Source of the DNA: an uncultured Anaerococcus sp.
Lineage (GTDB): Bacteria; Bacillota; Clostridia; Tissierellales; Peptoniphilaceae
Length of the DNA stretch: 12,102 bases
Direction of reading: 5' to 3'
Assembly (NCBI GenBank): GCA_943913325.1
Contig: CALTXP010000045.1
Location: 1-12,102, forward strand
Positions 5,516 through 12,102 of the stretch are shown in pieces. Both the position numbers and the translations under genes were made by a program. The notes below the pieces were generated by a model. The model had not been told where the DNA came from. It did no database searches and was given only the letters and a program-made list of their open reading frames with translations. The stretch's first letter is position 1; every line of letters starts with the position of its first letter.

Positions 5516-6856
5516 TTATATTTTTAAATCTACCCATTTACCTTTTTTAAACCTATATCTTAGACCTATAAGTCTACTAGTTTGATCTGATAAAATTCCT
5601 ATCCAAATACCGTCAAGTCCTAATTGAAGTATATTTACAGTTAGAACCGTTACTAGTGATCTAATTAAGGTTACTGAAACTATAGCAACAGCTAAAGTAT
5701 ATTTTACATCACCAGCTGACCTTAAGGATCCACCATGTATTGCCTGTAGGATTTGCATTAAAACTATAATACCTAAGTATTTAATGATAATTGAACTTCT
5801 ATCAATTAAATCTTTGCTAGAAAAGAATAGGGAGAATATTCCTTTTCCAAATACAAAGAATATTATAGAAATTATAATACTTAAAATTAGACCAATTTGC
5901 TGACAAACTCTACCATAGGATATAGCTTCATCTTTTTTACCAGCTCCTAGGCTATTACCAGTTAAAGTTATAACTGCCACGCTCATCCCATCTCCAAAAG
6001 AGAAAGAAAGTGATAATAAATTCATACCTACATTGTGAAGGGCAAAATTATCTGTACCTAGTTTTGCAGCTGTTATTGCTGTGATGAAAAATCCTATTCT
6101 CATAGACATTATTTCTATAAAGATATTTGTTCCTAATTTTGAAATTTCTTTACTTATAGTTTTATTGATCTTCATAGGAACTTTTTTCATTTCACTTATA
6201 CTAATAAAGCTATTACGTTTTTTTAAGGAATGAATACACATAATAGTTTCAACGAAAGTACCAAGTACTGTAGCTATGGCAGCACCCTTAGTTCCTAAGG
6301 CAGGGAAACCTAGATTTCCTTGAATTAGTAAATAGTTAAATATAATATTTACAATAGAAGCTACAAGATTTGTTACAAATGCTATTTGAGTATTTCCAGC
6401 ACCTCTATGAGCTGAATTTATACACCAGGCTATAGCATTAAATACTGTACCAAGCATGATTATAACGAAATACTCTTTTGCCATAGCGTGAGTTTCATCT
6501 GAACTACCTGCAAATCGTAATATAGGATCTGCGAAAATAACCATTATAGCTGTGGTAATTACAACAAATATCAAGGATATAAGTATAGCAGTTACAAGAG
6601 TTTGATTTGCTTTTTCTCTATTTCCCTCTCCTTGTCTCCTTGCAACAAGAGCTGATACAGCACTTGTTATTGCAAAAAATACTGTAAGTGCTAGAAACTT
6701 TGGTTGGGTAGTAAGACCTATAGCTGCAACTGCAGAAGGACCCAAACTACTAATCATAAAGGTATCTATAAGCCCTGCTAAGGCTATAAAAAATGATTCA
6801 AAGACTGCTGGCCAAGCAAGTAATAAAGCTCTTTTATAGTATTTTTTATCAAGCAA
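5516..6856 (-). CDS. MATE family multidrug/toxin efflux transporter
   Basis: This 446-residue membrane protein with about twelve helices belongs to the MATE (NorM/DinF) superfamily, which exports drugs, dyes or metabolites using a Na+ or H+ gradient. The first helix shows the family pattern with P16, E20 and D31 in GLIDTFMISSLGPSAVAAIGL-type sequence. VARRQGEG (about 72-79) and the matching mid-protein repeat NSLGAGKKDEA are the characteristic loops of the two six-helix halves. Translation begins at TTG (6856-6854): AAGGAGGA lies about five bases upstream and the next Met is deep inside helix 1. That ribosome-binding site overlaps the stop codon of the kinase gene, so the two are one transcript. 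The substrate cannot be read from sequence. Confidence 0.93.
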   Translation of the reverse strand: MLDKKYYKRALLLAWPAVFESFFIALAGLIDTFMISSLGPSAVAAIGLTTQPKFLALTVFFAITSAVSALVARRQGEGNREKANQTLVTAILISLIFVVITTAIMVIFADPILRFAGSSDETHAMAKEYFVIIMLGTVFNAIAWCINSAHRGAGNTQIAFVTNLVASIVNIIFNYLLIQGNLGFPALGTKGAAIATVLGTFVETIMCIHSLKKRNSFISISEMKKVPMKINKTISKEISKLGTNIFIEIMSMRIGFFITAITAAKLGTDNFALHNVGMNLLSLSFSFGDGMSVAVITLTGNSLGAGKKDEAISYGRVCQQIGLILSIIISIIFFVFGKGIFSLFFSSKDLIDRSSIIIKYLGIIVLMQILQAIHGGSLRSAGDVKYTLAVAIVSVTLIRSLVTVLTVNILQLGLDGIWIGILSDQTSRLIGLRYRFKKGKWVDLKI

Positions 6857-6866
6857 ATTTTCCTCC

Positions 6867-7625
6867 TTAATCTAGCATAGATAAATAACTTTCTATCATT
6901 ATTTCATTAGAATCTGGAATAAGATTCTTTTGAAGTTTCAAAATTTCACTCATTTTATCTACCGCTAAATCTATTGATTTATTAAAATCATTATTTTCTA
7001 AATAATATATAATAAAAAGCGCATCCATTAGATCACCTGTTCCAGTATAGTTTAAATCCAATTTTTTAAAGTAGGATTTATGTAAATCTTGGCCTATTCC
7101 TAGAGTGTAATATCCACTTTCGTCATATACGCTAGTTATAATATATTTTTTATTATCTTTAATTAAATCTTTATATTTATCTAAAGATAAAAGATTAGCT
7201 TCTGTAAAGTTTGGCATAAGGATATCAGCGTAAGCTAGTATTTCTTTATAAATTTCTATTTTTTCTTCACCTACACCTTCATATAAAGATCCATCATCAC
7301 CCATGATAGGATCTAAGATCACTAGTGGATCATTAGTTCTACTTTCTATATAATTAATTATTAAATTTTTTTGGAAGTCATTTTCTATATAACCTACAAA
7401 TATCAAATTAAACTTAAAAGCTAATTCATCCCAGACTTTAAAGCAATCTTTTATATAAGAGCTTGAGTCAAGGACTGCTACTTTTCCAGCGGAAAAATCA
7501 TTTGAGATTAAAGCTGTGGGCAAAAAAAATGTTTGATGGCCTTTATAGGTTAAAACAGGCTCCATCATATTACCTGCCATTTTGCCTTTTGAAACAAAAT
7601 CGTTTATAACTAGAATATTACTCAT
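6867..7625 (-). CDS. Pyridoxal/pyridoxamine kinase-like protein (PfkB/ribokinase superfamily)
   Basis: The 252-residue protein resembles pyridoxamine/pyridoxal kinases (COG2240), which use ATP to make pyridoxal 5'-phosphate or its relatives. The aligned blocks are VINDFVSKGK near the N-terminus, FLPTALISND (about 33-42), DPIMGDDGSLY, ADILMPNFTEANLL, and the anion-hole motif GTGD with predicted catalytic base D198. It is shorter and more diverged than typical PdxK/PdxY proteins, so substrate is not certain; a related hydroxymethylpyrimidine (ThiD-like) kinase is the main alternative. Two adjacent ATG codons exist. AGGAG lies three bases from the first (7628) and six from the second (7625), so the second is chosen. 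It leads the operon that continues into the MATE and lipoprotein genes. Confidence 0.82.
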   Translation of the reverse strand: MSNILVINDFVSKGKMAGNMMEPVLTYKGHQTFFLPTALISNDFSAGKVAVLDSSSYIKDCFKVWDELAFKFNLIFVGYIENDFQKNLIINYIESRTNDPLVILDPIMGDDGSLYEGVGEEKIEIYKEILAYADILMPNFTEANLLSLDKYKDLIKDNKKYIITSVYDESGYYTLGIGQDLHKSYFKKLDLNYTGTGDLMDALFIIYYLENNDFNKSIDLAVDKMSEILKLQKNLIPDSNEIMIESYLSMLD

Positions 7626-7648
7626 CATTTACTCCTTTGATACTATAT

Positions 7649-7676
7649 ATAATATTGATTAAAGTTTTTTTGTCAA
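7649..7676 (-). promoter_or_regulatory. Promoter of the kinase-MATE-lipoprotein operon
   Basis: On the minus strand, a perfect TTGACA (7676-7671), a 16-base spacer and TATTAT (7654-7649) precede the kinase start by about 24 bases. Its -35 box directly touches the -35 box of the divergent cardiolipin synthase promoter. Confidence 0.72.
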
Positions 7677-7705
7677 TTAACTAAAAACTTAAAATTTGCT
7701 ATAAT
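7677..7705 (+). promoter_or_regulatory. Promoter of the cardiolipin synthase gene, extended -10 type
   Basis: TTAACT (7677-7682), a 17-base spacer and TATAAT (7700-7705) are preceded by TG at 7697-7698, giving the extended -10 form TGCTATAAT. The predicted transcription start is about 7712, the first base of the ATG. The string TGCTATAATAT recurs at the gntR promoter (9352-9362). Confidence 0.75.
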
Positions 7706-7711
7706 ATTAAT

Positions 7712-9304
7712 ATGGATAAGGAATATGCACGTATTATAGAAAAAGTTAATAATAATAAGTATGTAAAAAAGACAAAAAAATCCTTAGTTTCAATGCTATT
7801 TTCCAGATTAGGAGCCTTTATAATTTTAATACTTTTACAAATTGGTATTTTGATATATCTTTATAAGTATATAGATTTACAACCTAGTTTGCTTATTGGT
7901 GGAGATACTGCTATAGGGCTTATCATAATGCTAATAATTTTAAATGTAAACTCTATAAATCCATCTTATAAGTTATCTTGGCTAATTCTGATTTCTGTAT
8001 TTCCTGTATTCGGTACGGGTGTATTTTTACTAGCACATTTAAGTGTTGGCTATAAGAAAGAACAAAAGAGAGTATTAGATATAGAAAAATTTTCTAGAAA
8101 ATATCACACTAAGGATGTAACTTTGCTTGAAGAGCTTAAAGAAGAAGATAAAAGTTTATATAATAGACTAAATTATTTTCATGATCTAGGTGGATTTGTA
8201 GTTCATAGAAATACTTCTACCAAGTATTATCCAGTTGGAGAGGATGTATTTGCAGATATAGTTGAAGCTATAAAGAATGCTAAAGAATTTATATTCATAG
8301 AAATTTTTATTATAGATTATGGTTACATGTGGGGTACGGTTCTAGAAGAATTAGTTAAAAAAGTAGAAGAAGGTGTAGAGGTTAGACTTCTTATAGATGG
8401 CACTAATCTATTAACTCGTGTTAAAAAAGATTTTATAAAAGAAATGGAATCTCTTGGTATAAAATGCAGAGTATTCTCACCAATGATTCCTATCTTATCT
8501 ACTTATTATAATAATAGAGATCATAGGAAAATATTTATTATTGATAATGAATATTCCTTTACAGGAGGTATTAATCTTGCTGATGAGTATATAAATGTCT
8601 ATGAGAGATTTGGGCATTGGAAAGATTGTGGTATTCGTCTTAAAGGACAAGCTAGTGAATCATTTACTATAATGTTTTTACAGATGTGGAATTCTATAAC
8701 AGATGAAATTGAAGATTTTGAAAAATATCTACCAATAAAAGTAGACTTAGAGGCAGAAGGTCTTGCTATGCCATTTTGCGATAGCCCAATGGATATGGAA
8801 GATTATGGTAAGAATTCAATCATATCCCTATTAAATAATGCAACTGACTATGTTTATATAATGACTCCATATTTTATAGTAGAAGATGAGATTATTAACG
8901 CATTTTTAAATGCTTCTAAGAGGGGAGTAGATGTAAGAATTTGCCTACCACATATTCCTGATAAAAAAATAGCTTTTGCCTTAGCTAAAATTCACTATAA
9001 AGTATTAATCGAATCAGGTATAAAGATTTTTGAATATACCCCAGGATTTTCCCATTCTAAGACTTGGTTATCCGATGATAGCTATGGATTTGTAGGTACT
9101 ATAAATTTAGATTATAGAGCCTTATACTTAAACTTTGAATGTGGAGTATGGATGAAAGATACAACAGCTCTTTTAGAAATGAAAAATGATTTTGATGTAT
9201 TTTTTAATATAGCAACTCCAGTAACTATGGAAGATGTTAAAGATATGTCTATAGTTACTAGGGCTGTCGGAGCCTTAGCTAAGCCATTTGCAACATTATT
9301 TTAA
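7712..9304 (+). CDS. cls: Cardiolipin synthase (phospholipase D family)
   Basis: This 530-residue enzyme joins two phosphatidylglycerol molecules into cardiolipin at the membrane. Two N-terminal hydrophobic hairpins (about 28-52 and 58-108) anchor it. Two phospholipase-D HKD motifs follow: HRKIFIID with H271, K273 and D278 before GGINLADEY, and HSKTWLSD with H448, K450 and D455 before GTINLDYRA. The length is slightly above the usual 480-510. No Shine-Dalgarno sequence lies before the ATG, and the promoter -10 box ends only six bases upstream, so the mRNA is probably leaderless. AAGGAA occurs just inside the gene but suits no in-frame ATG. It is transcribed alone, away from the kinase operon, and ends at a strong terminator. 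Confidence 0.95.
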   Translation: MDKEYARIIEKVNNNKYVKKTKKSLVSMLFSRLGAFIILILLQIGILIYLYKYIDLQPSLLIGGDTAIGLIIMLIILNVNSINPSYKLSWLILISVFPVFGTGVFLLAHLSVGYKKEQKRVLDIEKFSRKYHTKDVTLLEELKEEDKSLYNRLNYFHDLGGFVVHRNTSTKYYPVGEDVFADIVEAIKNAKEFIFIEIFIIDYGYMWGTVLEELVKKVEEGVEVRLLIDGTNLLTRVKKDFIKEMESLGIKCRVFSPMIPILSTYYNNRDHRKIFIIDNEYSFTGGINLADEYINVYERFGHWKDCGIRLKGQASESFTIMFLQMWNSITDEIEDFEKYLPIKVDLEAEGLAMPFCDSPMDMEDYGKNSIISLLNNATDYVYIMTPYFIVEDEIINAFLNASKRGVDVRICLPHIPDKKIAFALAKIHYKVLIESGIKIFEYTPGFSHSKTWLSDDSYGFVGTINLDYRALYLNFECGVWMKDTTALLEMKNDFDVFFNIATPVTMEDVKDMSIVTRAVGALAKPFATLF

Positions 9305-9308
9305 ATTT

Positions 9309-9330
9309 GAGCACAATTGTGCTCTTTTTT
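9309..9330 (+). terminator. Rho-independent terminator of cls
   Basis: The perfect palindrome GAGCACAATTGTGCTC (9309-9324) is followed at once by six T residues. It starts five bases after the cls stop codon. Confidence 0.93.
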
Positions 9331-9332
9331 AT

Positions 9333-9360
9333 TTGAATAAATATAAAGTCGTGCTATAAT
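9333..9360 (+). promoter_or_regulatory. Promoter of the gntR-ABC operon, extended -10 type
   Basis: TTGAAT (9333-9338), a 16-base spacer and TATAAT (9355-9360), with TG at 9352-9353, form a strong extended -10 promoter. Transcription should start near 9367, the first base of the inverted repeat described next. Confidence 0.78.
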
Positions 9361-9366
9361 ATAACT

Positions 9367-9395
9367 ATAGTGTATGGCGAAGTGCATAACACTAT
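9367..9395. promoter_or_regulatory. Probable operator of the GntR/YtrA-type repressor
   Basis: ATAGTGT (9367-9373) and ACACTAT (9389-9395) are perfect inverse arms around 15 bases; ATG (9374-9376) and CAT (9385-9387) extend the symmetry with one base offset. The GTGT...ACAC pattern resembles operators known for YtrA-subfamily GntR repressors. The site spans the predicted transcription start and lies just before the AGGAGG of the repressor gene, an ideal place for autorepression of the whole operon. Confidence 0.6.
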
Positions 9396-9409
9396 GCAGG
9401 AGGTTTATA

Positions 9410-9799
9410 TTGTTTGAATTAAATTCTAATTCCGAAACTCCTCTTTATATGCAAATAGTTGATCAAACCAAACTAGCTATAGCTAAGGGTTTTTTTAAAA
9501 ATGGCGATAGGTTTCCATCAGTTAGGGAACTATCTCGTCAACTTTTAGTAAATCAAGCAACTGTTTCCAAAGCATTTAAAGAGCTTGATAGACAAGGAAT
9601 TATAGAAACAAAGCCAGGTATTGGCACATTTATATCCTTTGATGATAATAAGATCAGCAAAAGGATAGATAAGATGATGGAGAAACTAGAAGATGATTTC
9701 CTAGAGGCACGATATTTAGGCATAAGTCTTGATGAAATAATAACACTGTATAAAAAGGCAGGTGATTTAGATGATAGTAGAAGCAATAAACATAAATAA
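9410..9799 (+). CDS. GntR family repressor, YtrA subfamily
   Basis: This 129-residue DNA-binding protein is of the short YtrA type. An N-terminal winged helix-turn-helix includes PLYMQIVDQ (11-19), the GD-x-FPSVRELSRQL recognition region (32-45), NQATVSKAFKELDRQGIIE and the wing KPGIGTFI (68-75). A short C-terminal helical dimerisation tail of about 50 residues follows, with no ligand-binding FCD, UTRA or aminotransferase domain. A longer frame opens at ATG 9374. However, AGGAGG at 9398-9403 lies inside it and six bases before TTG 9410, from which the protein begins MFELNSNS as relatives do, so the TTG start is chosen. It overlaps the ABC ATPase gene by 29 bases. It likely represses its own operon, responding to envelope stress or an antibiotic, as family members do. 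Confidence 0.9.
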   Translation: MFELNSNSETPLYMQIVDQTKLAIAKGFFKNGDRFPSVRELSRQLLVNQATVSKAFKELDRQGIIETKPGIGTFISFDDNKISKRIDKMMEKLEDDFLEARYLGISLDEIITLYKKAGDLDDSRSNKHK

Positions 9800-10640
9800 A
9801 TCTTTTTCTAATAGTAAGGTACTAGATAATGTAAGTCTGGAGTTAAAAGAAGGAAATATTACAGGTCTAGTGGGTCGTAATGGATCTGGGAAGACTACTT
9901 TACTTAAAATATTAGCTGGTATTTATAATGCTGATAGTGGCAAATTTAAAATAGCAGGCAATTCATTAAATGTAAGTCCTAAAACTATAGAGCATATAGC
10001 TTATTTACCGGATAGATTTGATTATTTTAACTATGATAAAATAAAAGAAATTCCAGATTATTATAAGATTATTTACCCAAAATTTGATTATAAGTTTTTT
10101 ATTGACGAGATCAAAAAAAATAATTTAGATACAAATCAGACTATAAGAAATCTTTCTAAAGGAGAAAAGAACTTATTAGGTCTTATAACAGTTATTGCAA
10201 CAAATGCAGAGGTAATACTTACCGATGAGATACTAGATGGAATGGATGTTCTAAATAAGAGACATATTATAGAATATTTATTAGATGCTAGAGATAAGGG
10301 ATGTGCTGTATTTTCATCAAGTCACGAACTAAGTGAGCTATCGGGCATTTGTGATAGTATTTATTATCTATCAAAAGAAGGGAAATTATCTATTACAAAT
10401 GAAGATGAATCAAGAGATATCAAAAAAATTCAAATTGTTGTAAAGGATGAATTACCAAGCGATATTAAAGATAAGTCTGTAATCATTTCTCACATAGGAA
10501 GAGTCTATACAATTCTAGCTGACATAGATGATGAAAGCTTAACTAGCTTATTAAATAATGATCAAGTCGTTCAATACGATAGTTTAGATATAAGATTAGA
10601 AGATTATTTCTATTTAGAGGAAGGCGGACGTAATGACTAA
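9771..10640 (+). CDS. ABC transporter ATP-binding protein, YtrB-like
   Basis: This 289-residue ATPase subunit powers an ABC exporter. Walker A is GRNGSGKT (35-42), the signature is the variant LSKGE (128-132), Walker B is VILTDE with D152 and catalytic E153, and the switch histidine is H185 in SSSHELSEL. Where most ABC proteins have a Q-loop glutamine, this one reads YLPDRF (78-83). The usual DEP after Walker B is DEI. IYPKFDYKFF (101-110) and the LSKG signature are typical of the YtrB-like group. About 80 C-terminal residues lie beyond the core nucleotide-binding domain. AGGTGA lies about five bases before the ATG. The gene starts inside the repressor gene and overlaps the permease gene by 8 bases, which implies coupled translation. 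Confidence 0.92.
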   Translation: MIVEAININKSFSNSKVLDNVSLELKEGNITGLVGRNGSGKTTLLKILAGIYNADSGKFKIAGNSLNVSPKTIEHIAYLPDRFDYFNYDKIKEIPDYYKIIYPKFDYKFFIDEIKKNNLDTNQTIRNLSKGEKNLLGLITVIATNAEVILTDEILDGMDVLNKRHIIEYLLDARDKGCAVFSSSHELSELSGICDSIYYLSKEGKLSITNEDESRDIKKIQIVVKDELPSDIKDKSVIISHIGRVYTILADIDDESLTSLLNNDQVVQYDSLDIRLEDYFYLEEGGRND

Positions 10641-11868
10641 TATAAAAAAATTATTTAAAGTAATCTGGAAAAGATTTTCTATATGGATTATCCTATTAGC
10701 CTTACTAACTGTTCTATTTAATAGTATTAATGCAAGTAGCCAGGTAGAAACTAGTGAAAAATACTTTAGAAAGTCAGTAGAAACTATGGCTGAAAGAGTA
10801 GGTGTTTGTCCACCATCAGACGATAAACAATTGAATAAAGCTTATATGGATAAGGCCGAAGAAATATCCAAGAAATATACAAGTAAATATAAACTTAAAT
10901 ACACTAAATATTCAGAAACTGAATCATATTATAATTTTGAAGATTCAAATGCAAATAATGATTATGGTAATGATCTTGAATTACTTGAGCCAATACAAAA
11001 TTATATAGATACAGTGAATTTTATATCGAATGATGGAATTAAAGATTATTATATGAGTAATTTGCTTGCTCCTATAATATTTTTTGTGCTAGGACTGGCT
11101 TTTTTAATAACTTCTTTAGAGCAATCATTACCATATTATGAATTTACAAGCATGTTCCCATGGAAAAAGCAAGATGAAGTATGGATGAAATCTTTAATAG
11201 CATTTTTACTTGGACTTGCGGTTTTATTAATAAATATATTAATAAGTACTATGATATTAAAAAGTTCAGCGTTTTCATCTGTAGCGGATTTTACAAATAT
11301 TTTTAGTTCAATATTTAAGCTAGTACTTTTAACGTTTGGGGCAAGCATTTTGTCAGTATCTACAGGAATGATAGCAGGTAATTTTTTAGGACATATTGGC
11401 TTAGGAATTATAGTTTTTGGAGGTATAGATCTAATTGTACAAAATATAAGAGCTATAATATCAATATTCTATCATGATGGCATATATAGTTTCGATACAT
11501 CTTATGGGAATTTTGCAGATAGATTGCCAAAGTTTATTAAACCTTTTAGAACGTTAACGGAATTAGAACTTGATTATACTTATATAGCAGGCTTTTTAGT
11601 AATAGCGCTACTTATTGCTATATTAGCATATACGGTAAATCAAAAGATAAGTGCAGAAAAATCTGGTTATATGATTATTTCTAAGCCTATAGAAAAATAT
11701 GCAAAAATACTTGCTAGCTTTAGCTTTGCTGCACTTTTTTATATTATACTATCAGATACCTTAATGGATAATAATATTATCATTATAAATTTGATTATAT
11801 ATGCTCTTGGTCTATTGATTGGAACAAAACTATTTGATATCCTATTTAAGATAAGACTAAAATTTTAA
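10633..11868 (+). CDS. ABC transporter permease with large extracytoplasmic domain
   Basis: This 411-residue membrane protein partners the preceding ATPase, whose gene it overlaps by 8 bases. Hydrophobic segments lie near residues 15-32, 144-162, 187-207, 228-248, 249-272, 317-335, 357-376 and 380-402. Segments 1 and 2 are separated by about 110 polar residues, probably outside the cell. The cytoplasmic SMFPWKKQDEVWMK (about 173-186) resembles the coupling motif of ABC-2 type permeases. I cannot assign a named subfamily. It is the only permease in the operon, so the transporter may be a homodimer of each subunit. A purine-rich AGAGGAAGGCGG precedes the ATG. The substrate is unknown; with a YtrA-type repressor, a role in sensing or exporting cell-wall-active compounds is plausible but inferred. 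Confidence 0.8.
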   Translation: MTNIKKLFKVIWKRFSIWIILLALLTVLFNSINASSQVETSEKYFRKSVETMAERVGVCPPSDDKQLNKAYMDKAEEISKKYTSKYKLKYTKYSETESYYNFEDSNANNDYGNDLELLEPIQNYIDTVNFISNDGIKDYYMSNLLAPIIFFVLGLAFLITSLEQSLPYYEFTSMFPWKKQDEVWMKSLIAFLLGLAVLLINILISTMILKSSAFSSVADFTNIFSSIFKLVLLTFGASILSVSTGMIAGNFLGHIGLGIIVFGGIDLIVQNIRAIISIFYHDGIYSFDTSYGNFADRLPKFIKPFRTLTELELDYTYIAGFLVIALLIAILAYTVNQKISAEKSGYMIISKPIEKYAKILASFSFAALFYIILSDTLMDNNIIIINLIIYALGLLIGTKLFDILFKIRLKF

Positions 11869-11879
11869 TAGGAGGGATT

Positions 11880-12102
11880 ATGGCTAAAGATCGTTTGACT
11901 TGGGATGAATATTTTATGAAGCTTGCTATAACTGTTTCACAAAGAGGTACCTGTGATAGGGCTTATGTGGGCTGTGTTATAGTAAATGATGATAATAGGA
12001 TTGTGACAACTGGCTATAATGGTTCTATAAAGGGCAATCCTCATTGCGATGATATAGGTCATACTATGCGTGATGGCCATTGCATAGCAACTATCCATGC
12101 AG
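11880..12102 (+). CDS. dCMP deaminase (ComEB-like), 3' end beyond the window
   Basis: The first 74 residues are visible and the frame runs off the window end. RLTWDEYFMKLA, then VGCVIV, GYNGSIKGNPHC, and finally IHA with the first base of the next codon match deoxycytidylate/ComEB-type deaminases. These convert dCMP to dUMP for thymidylate synthesis. H73 should be the catalytic zinc ligand of the HAE motif; the glutamate and the PCxxC zinc cysteines lie beyond the edge. AGGAGG (11870-11875) precedes the ATG by four bases. The gene begins 11 bases after the permease stop codon with no terminator between, so it may be carried on the same transcript although it looks functionally unrelated. Confidence 0.9.
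   Translation, partial: MAKDRLTWDEYFMKLAITVSQRGTCDRAYVGCVIVNDDNRIVTTGYNGSIKGNPHCDDIGHTMRDGHCIATIHA

Noticed and set aside
7725..7739. Four-codon frame ATG CAC GTA TTA TAG just inside cls, preceded by AAGGAA
   Set aside because: The ribosome-binding site would be only about one base from the ATG, so it is probably chance and not a regulatory mini-frame.
9374..9409. N-terminal extension of the GntR protein from ATG 9374
   Set aside because: The added residues are encoded by the operator arm and the AGGAGG site itself; TTG 9410 has correct spacing and gives the family-like N-terminus.
9553..9786. Minus-strand open frame of 77 codons inside the repressor gene
   Set aside because: It has a low-complexity Ser/Leu/Ile composition typical of antisense AT-rich DNA; the plus-strand gene is clear.
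11136..11348. Minus-strand open frame of 70 codons inside the permease gene
   Set aside because: It is an antisense shadow without a start signal or recognisable product.
1..12102. Defence island, CRISPR, toxin-antitoxin, prophage or retron
   Set aside because: No spaced repeats, reverse transcriptase, nuclease, integrase or toxin-like small gene pair was seen; the gene content is chromosomal housekeeping and transport.

Overview
The window reads as chromosome of a low-GC, Gram-positive anaerobe of the Firmicutes. The DNA is very AT-rich, codon use favours AGA and ATA, Shine-Dalgarno sites are strong (AAGGAGG type), and there is a CIRCE/HrcA heat-shock operator and a Veg protein. A Peptoniphilaceae-type organism such as Anaerococcus is my best guess; that is recognition, not proof. 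No rRNA, tRNA, CRISPR array, phage gene or insertion sequence was seen.

Layout. Positions 1-230 carry a GC-richer palindromic repeat fragment and an AT-rich inverted repeat ahead of a Nudix hydrolase gene (231-746). A 159-base AT-rich gap follows. Next are a convergent stand-alone DUF1858 redox-disulfide gene (906-1130, minus) and, divergent from it, a small two-helix membrane protein of unknown function (1253-1630). A CIRCE-controlled promoter then drives htpG (1685-3526) and, 9 bases further on, an M18 aminopeptidase (3536-4918). That makes a probable chaperone-peptidase stress operon. Two tandem promoters, each a perfect TTGACA-17-TATAAT, precede veg (5015-5254). A long bidirectional hairpin terminator closes it.

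The central part is a minus-strand operon read from 7625 down to 5305: a pyridoxal/pyridoxamine-kinase-like protein, a MATE transporter and a tiny acidic lipoprotein. Back-to-back with it, with touching -35 boxes, is cardiolipin synthase (7712-9304), whose promoter sits so close to the ATG that the mRNA is probably leaderless. A terminator separates it from a GntR/YtrA-type repressor gene with a probable autoregulatory operator. The repressor overlaps a YtrB-like ABC ATPase, which overlaps its membrane partner. A dCMP deaminase gene, cut by the window end, follows after 11 bases.

In function the window is mostly housekeeping: nucleotide sanitation and supply (Nudix, dCMP deaminase), protein quality control (HtpG, M18), cell-envelope lipid synthesis and transport (Cls, MATE, ABC), and vitamin B6 salvage. 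I did not find a convincing new defence or mobile system. The observations most worth a second look are the tandem consensus veg promoters, the CIRCE-htpG-aminopeptidase unit, the likely leaderless cls mRNA, and the kinase-MATE-lipoprotein operon. Several start codons were moved from the longest reading frame on the basis of ribosome-binding-site spacing.
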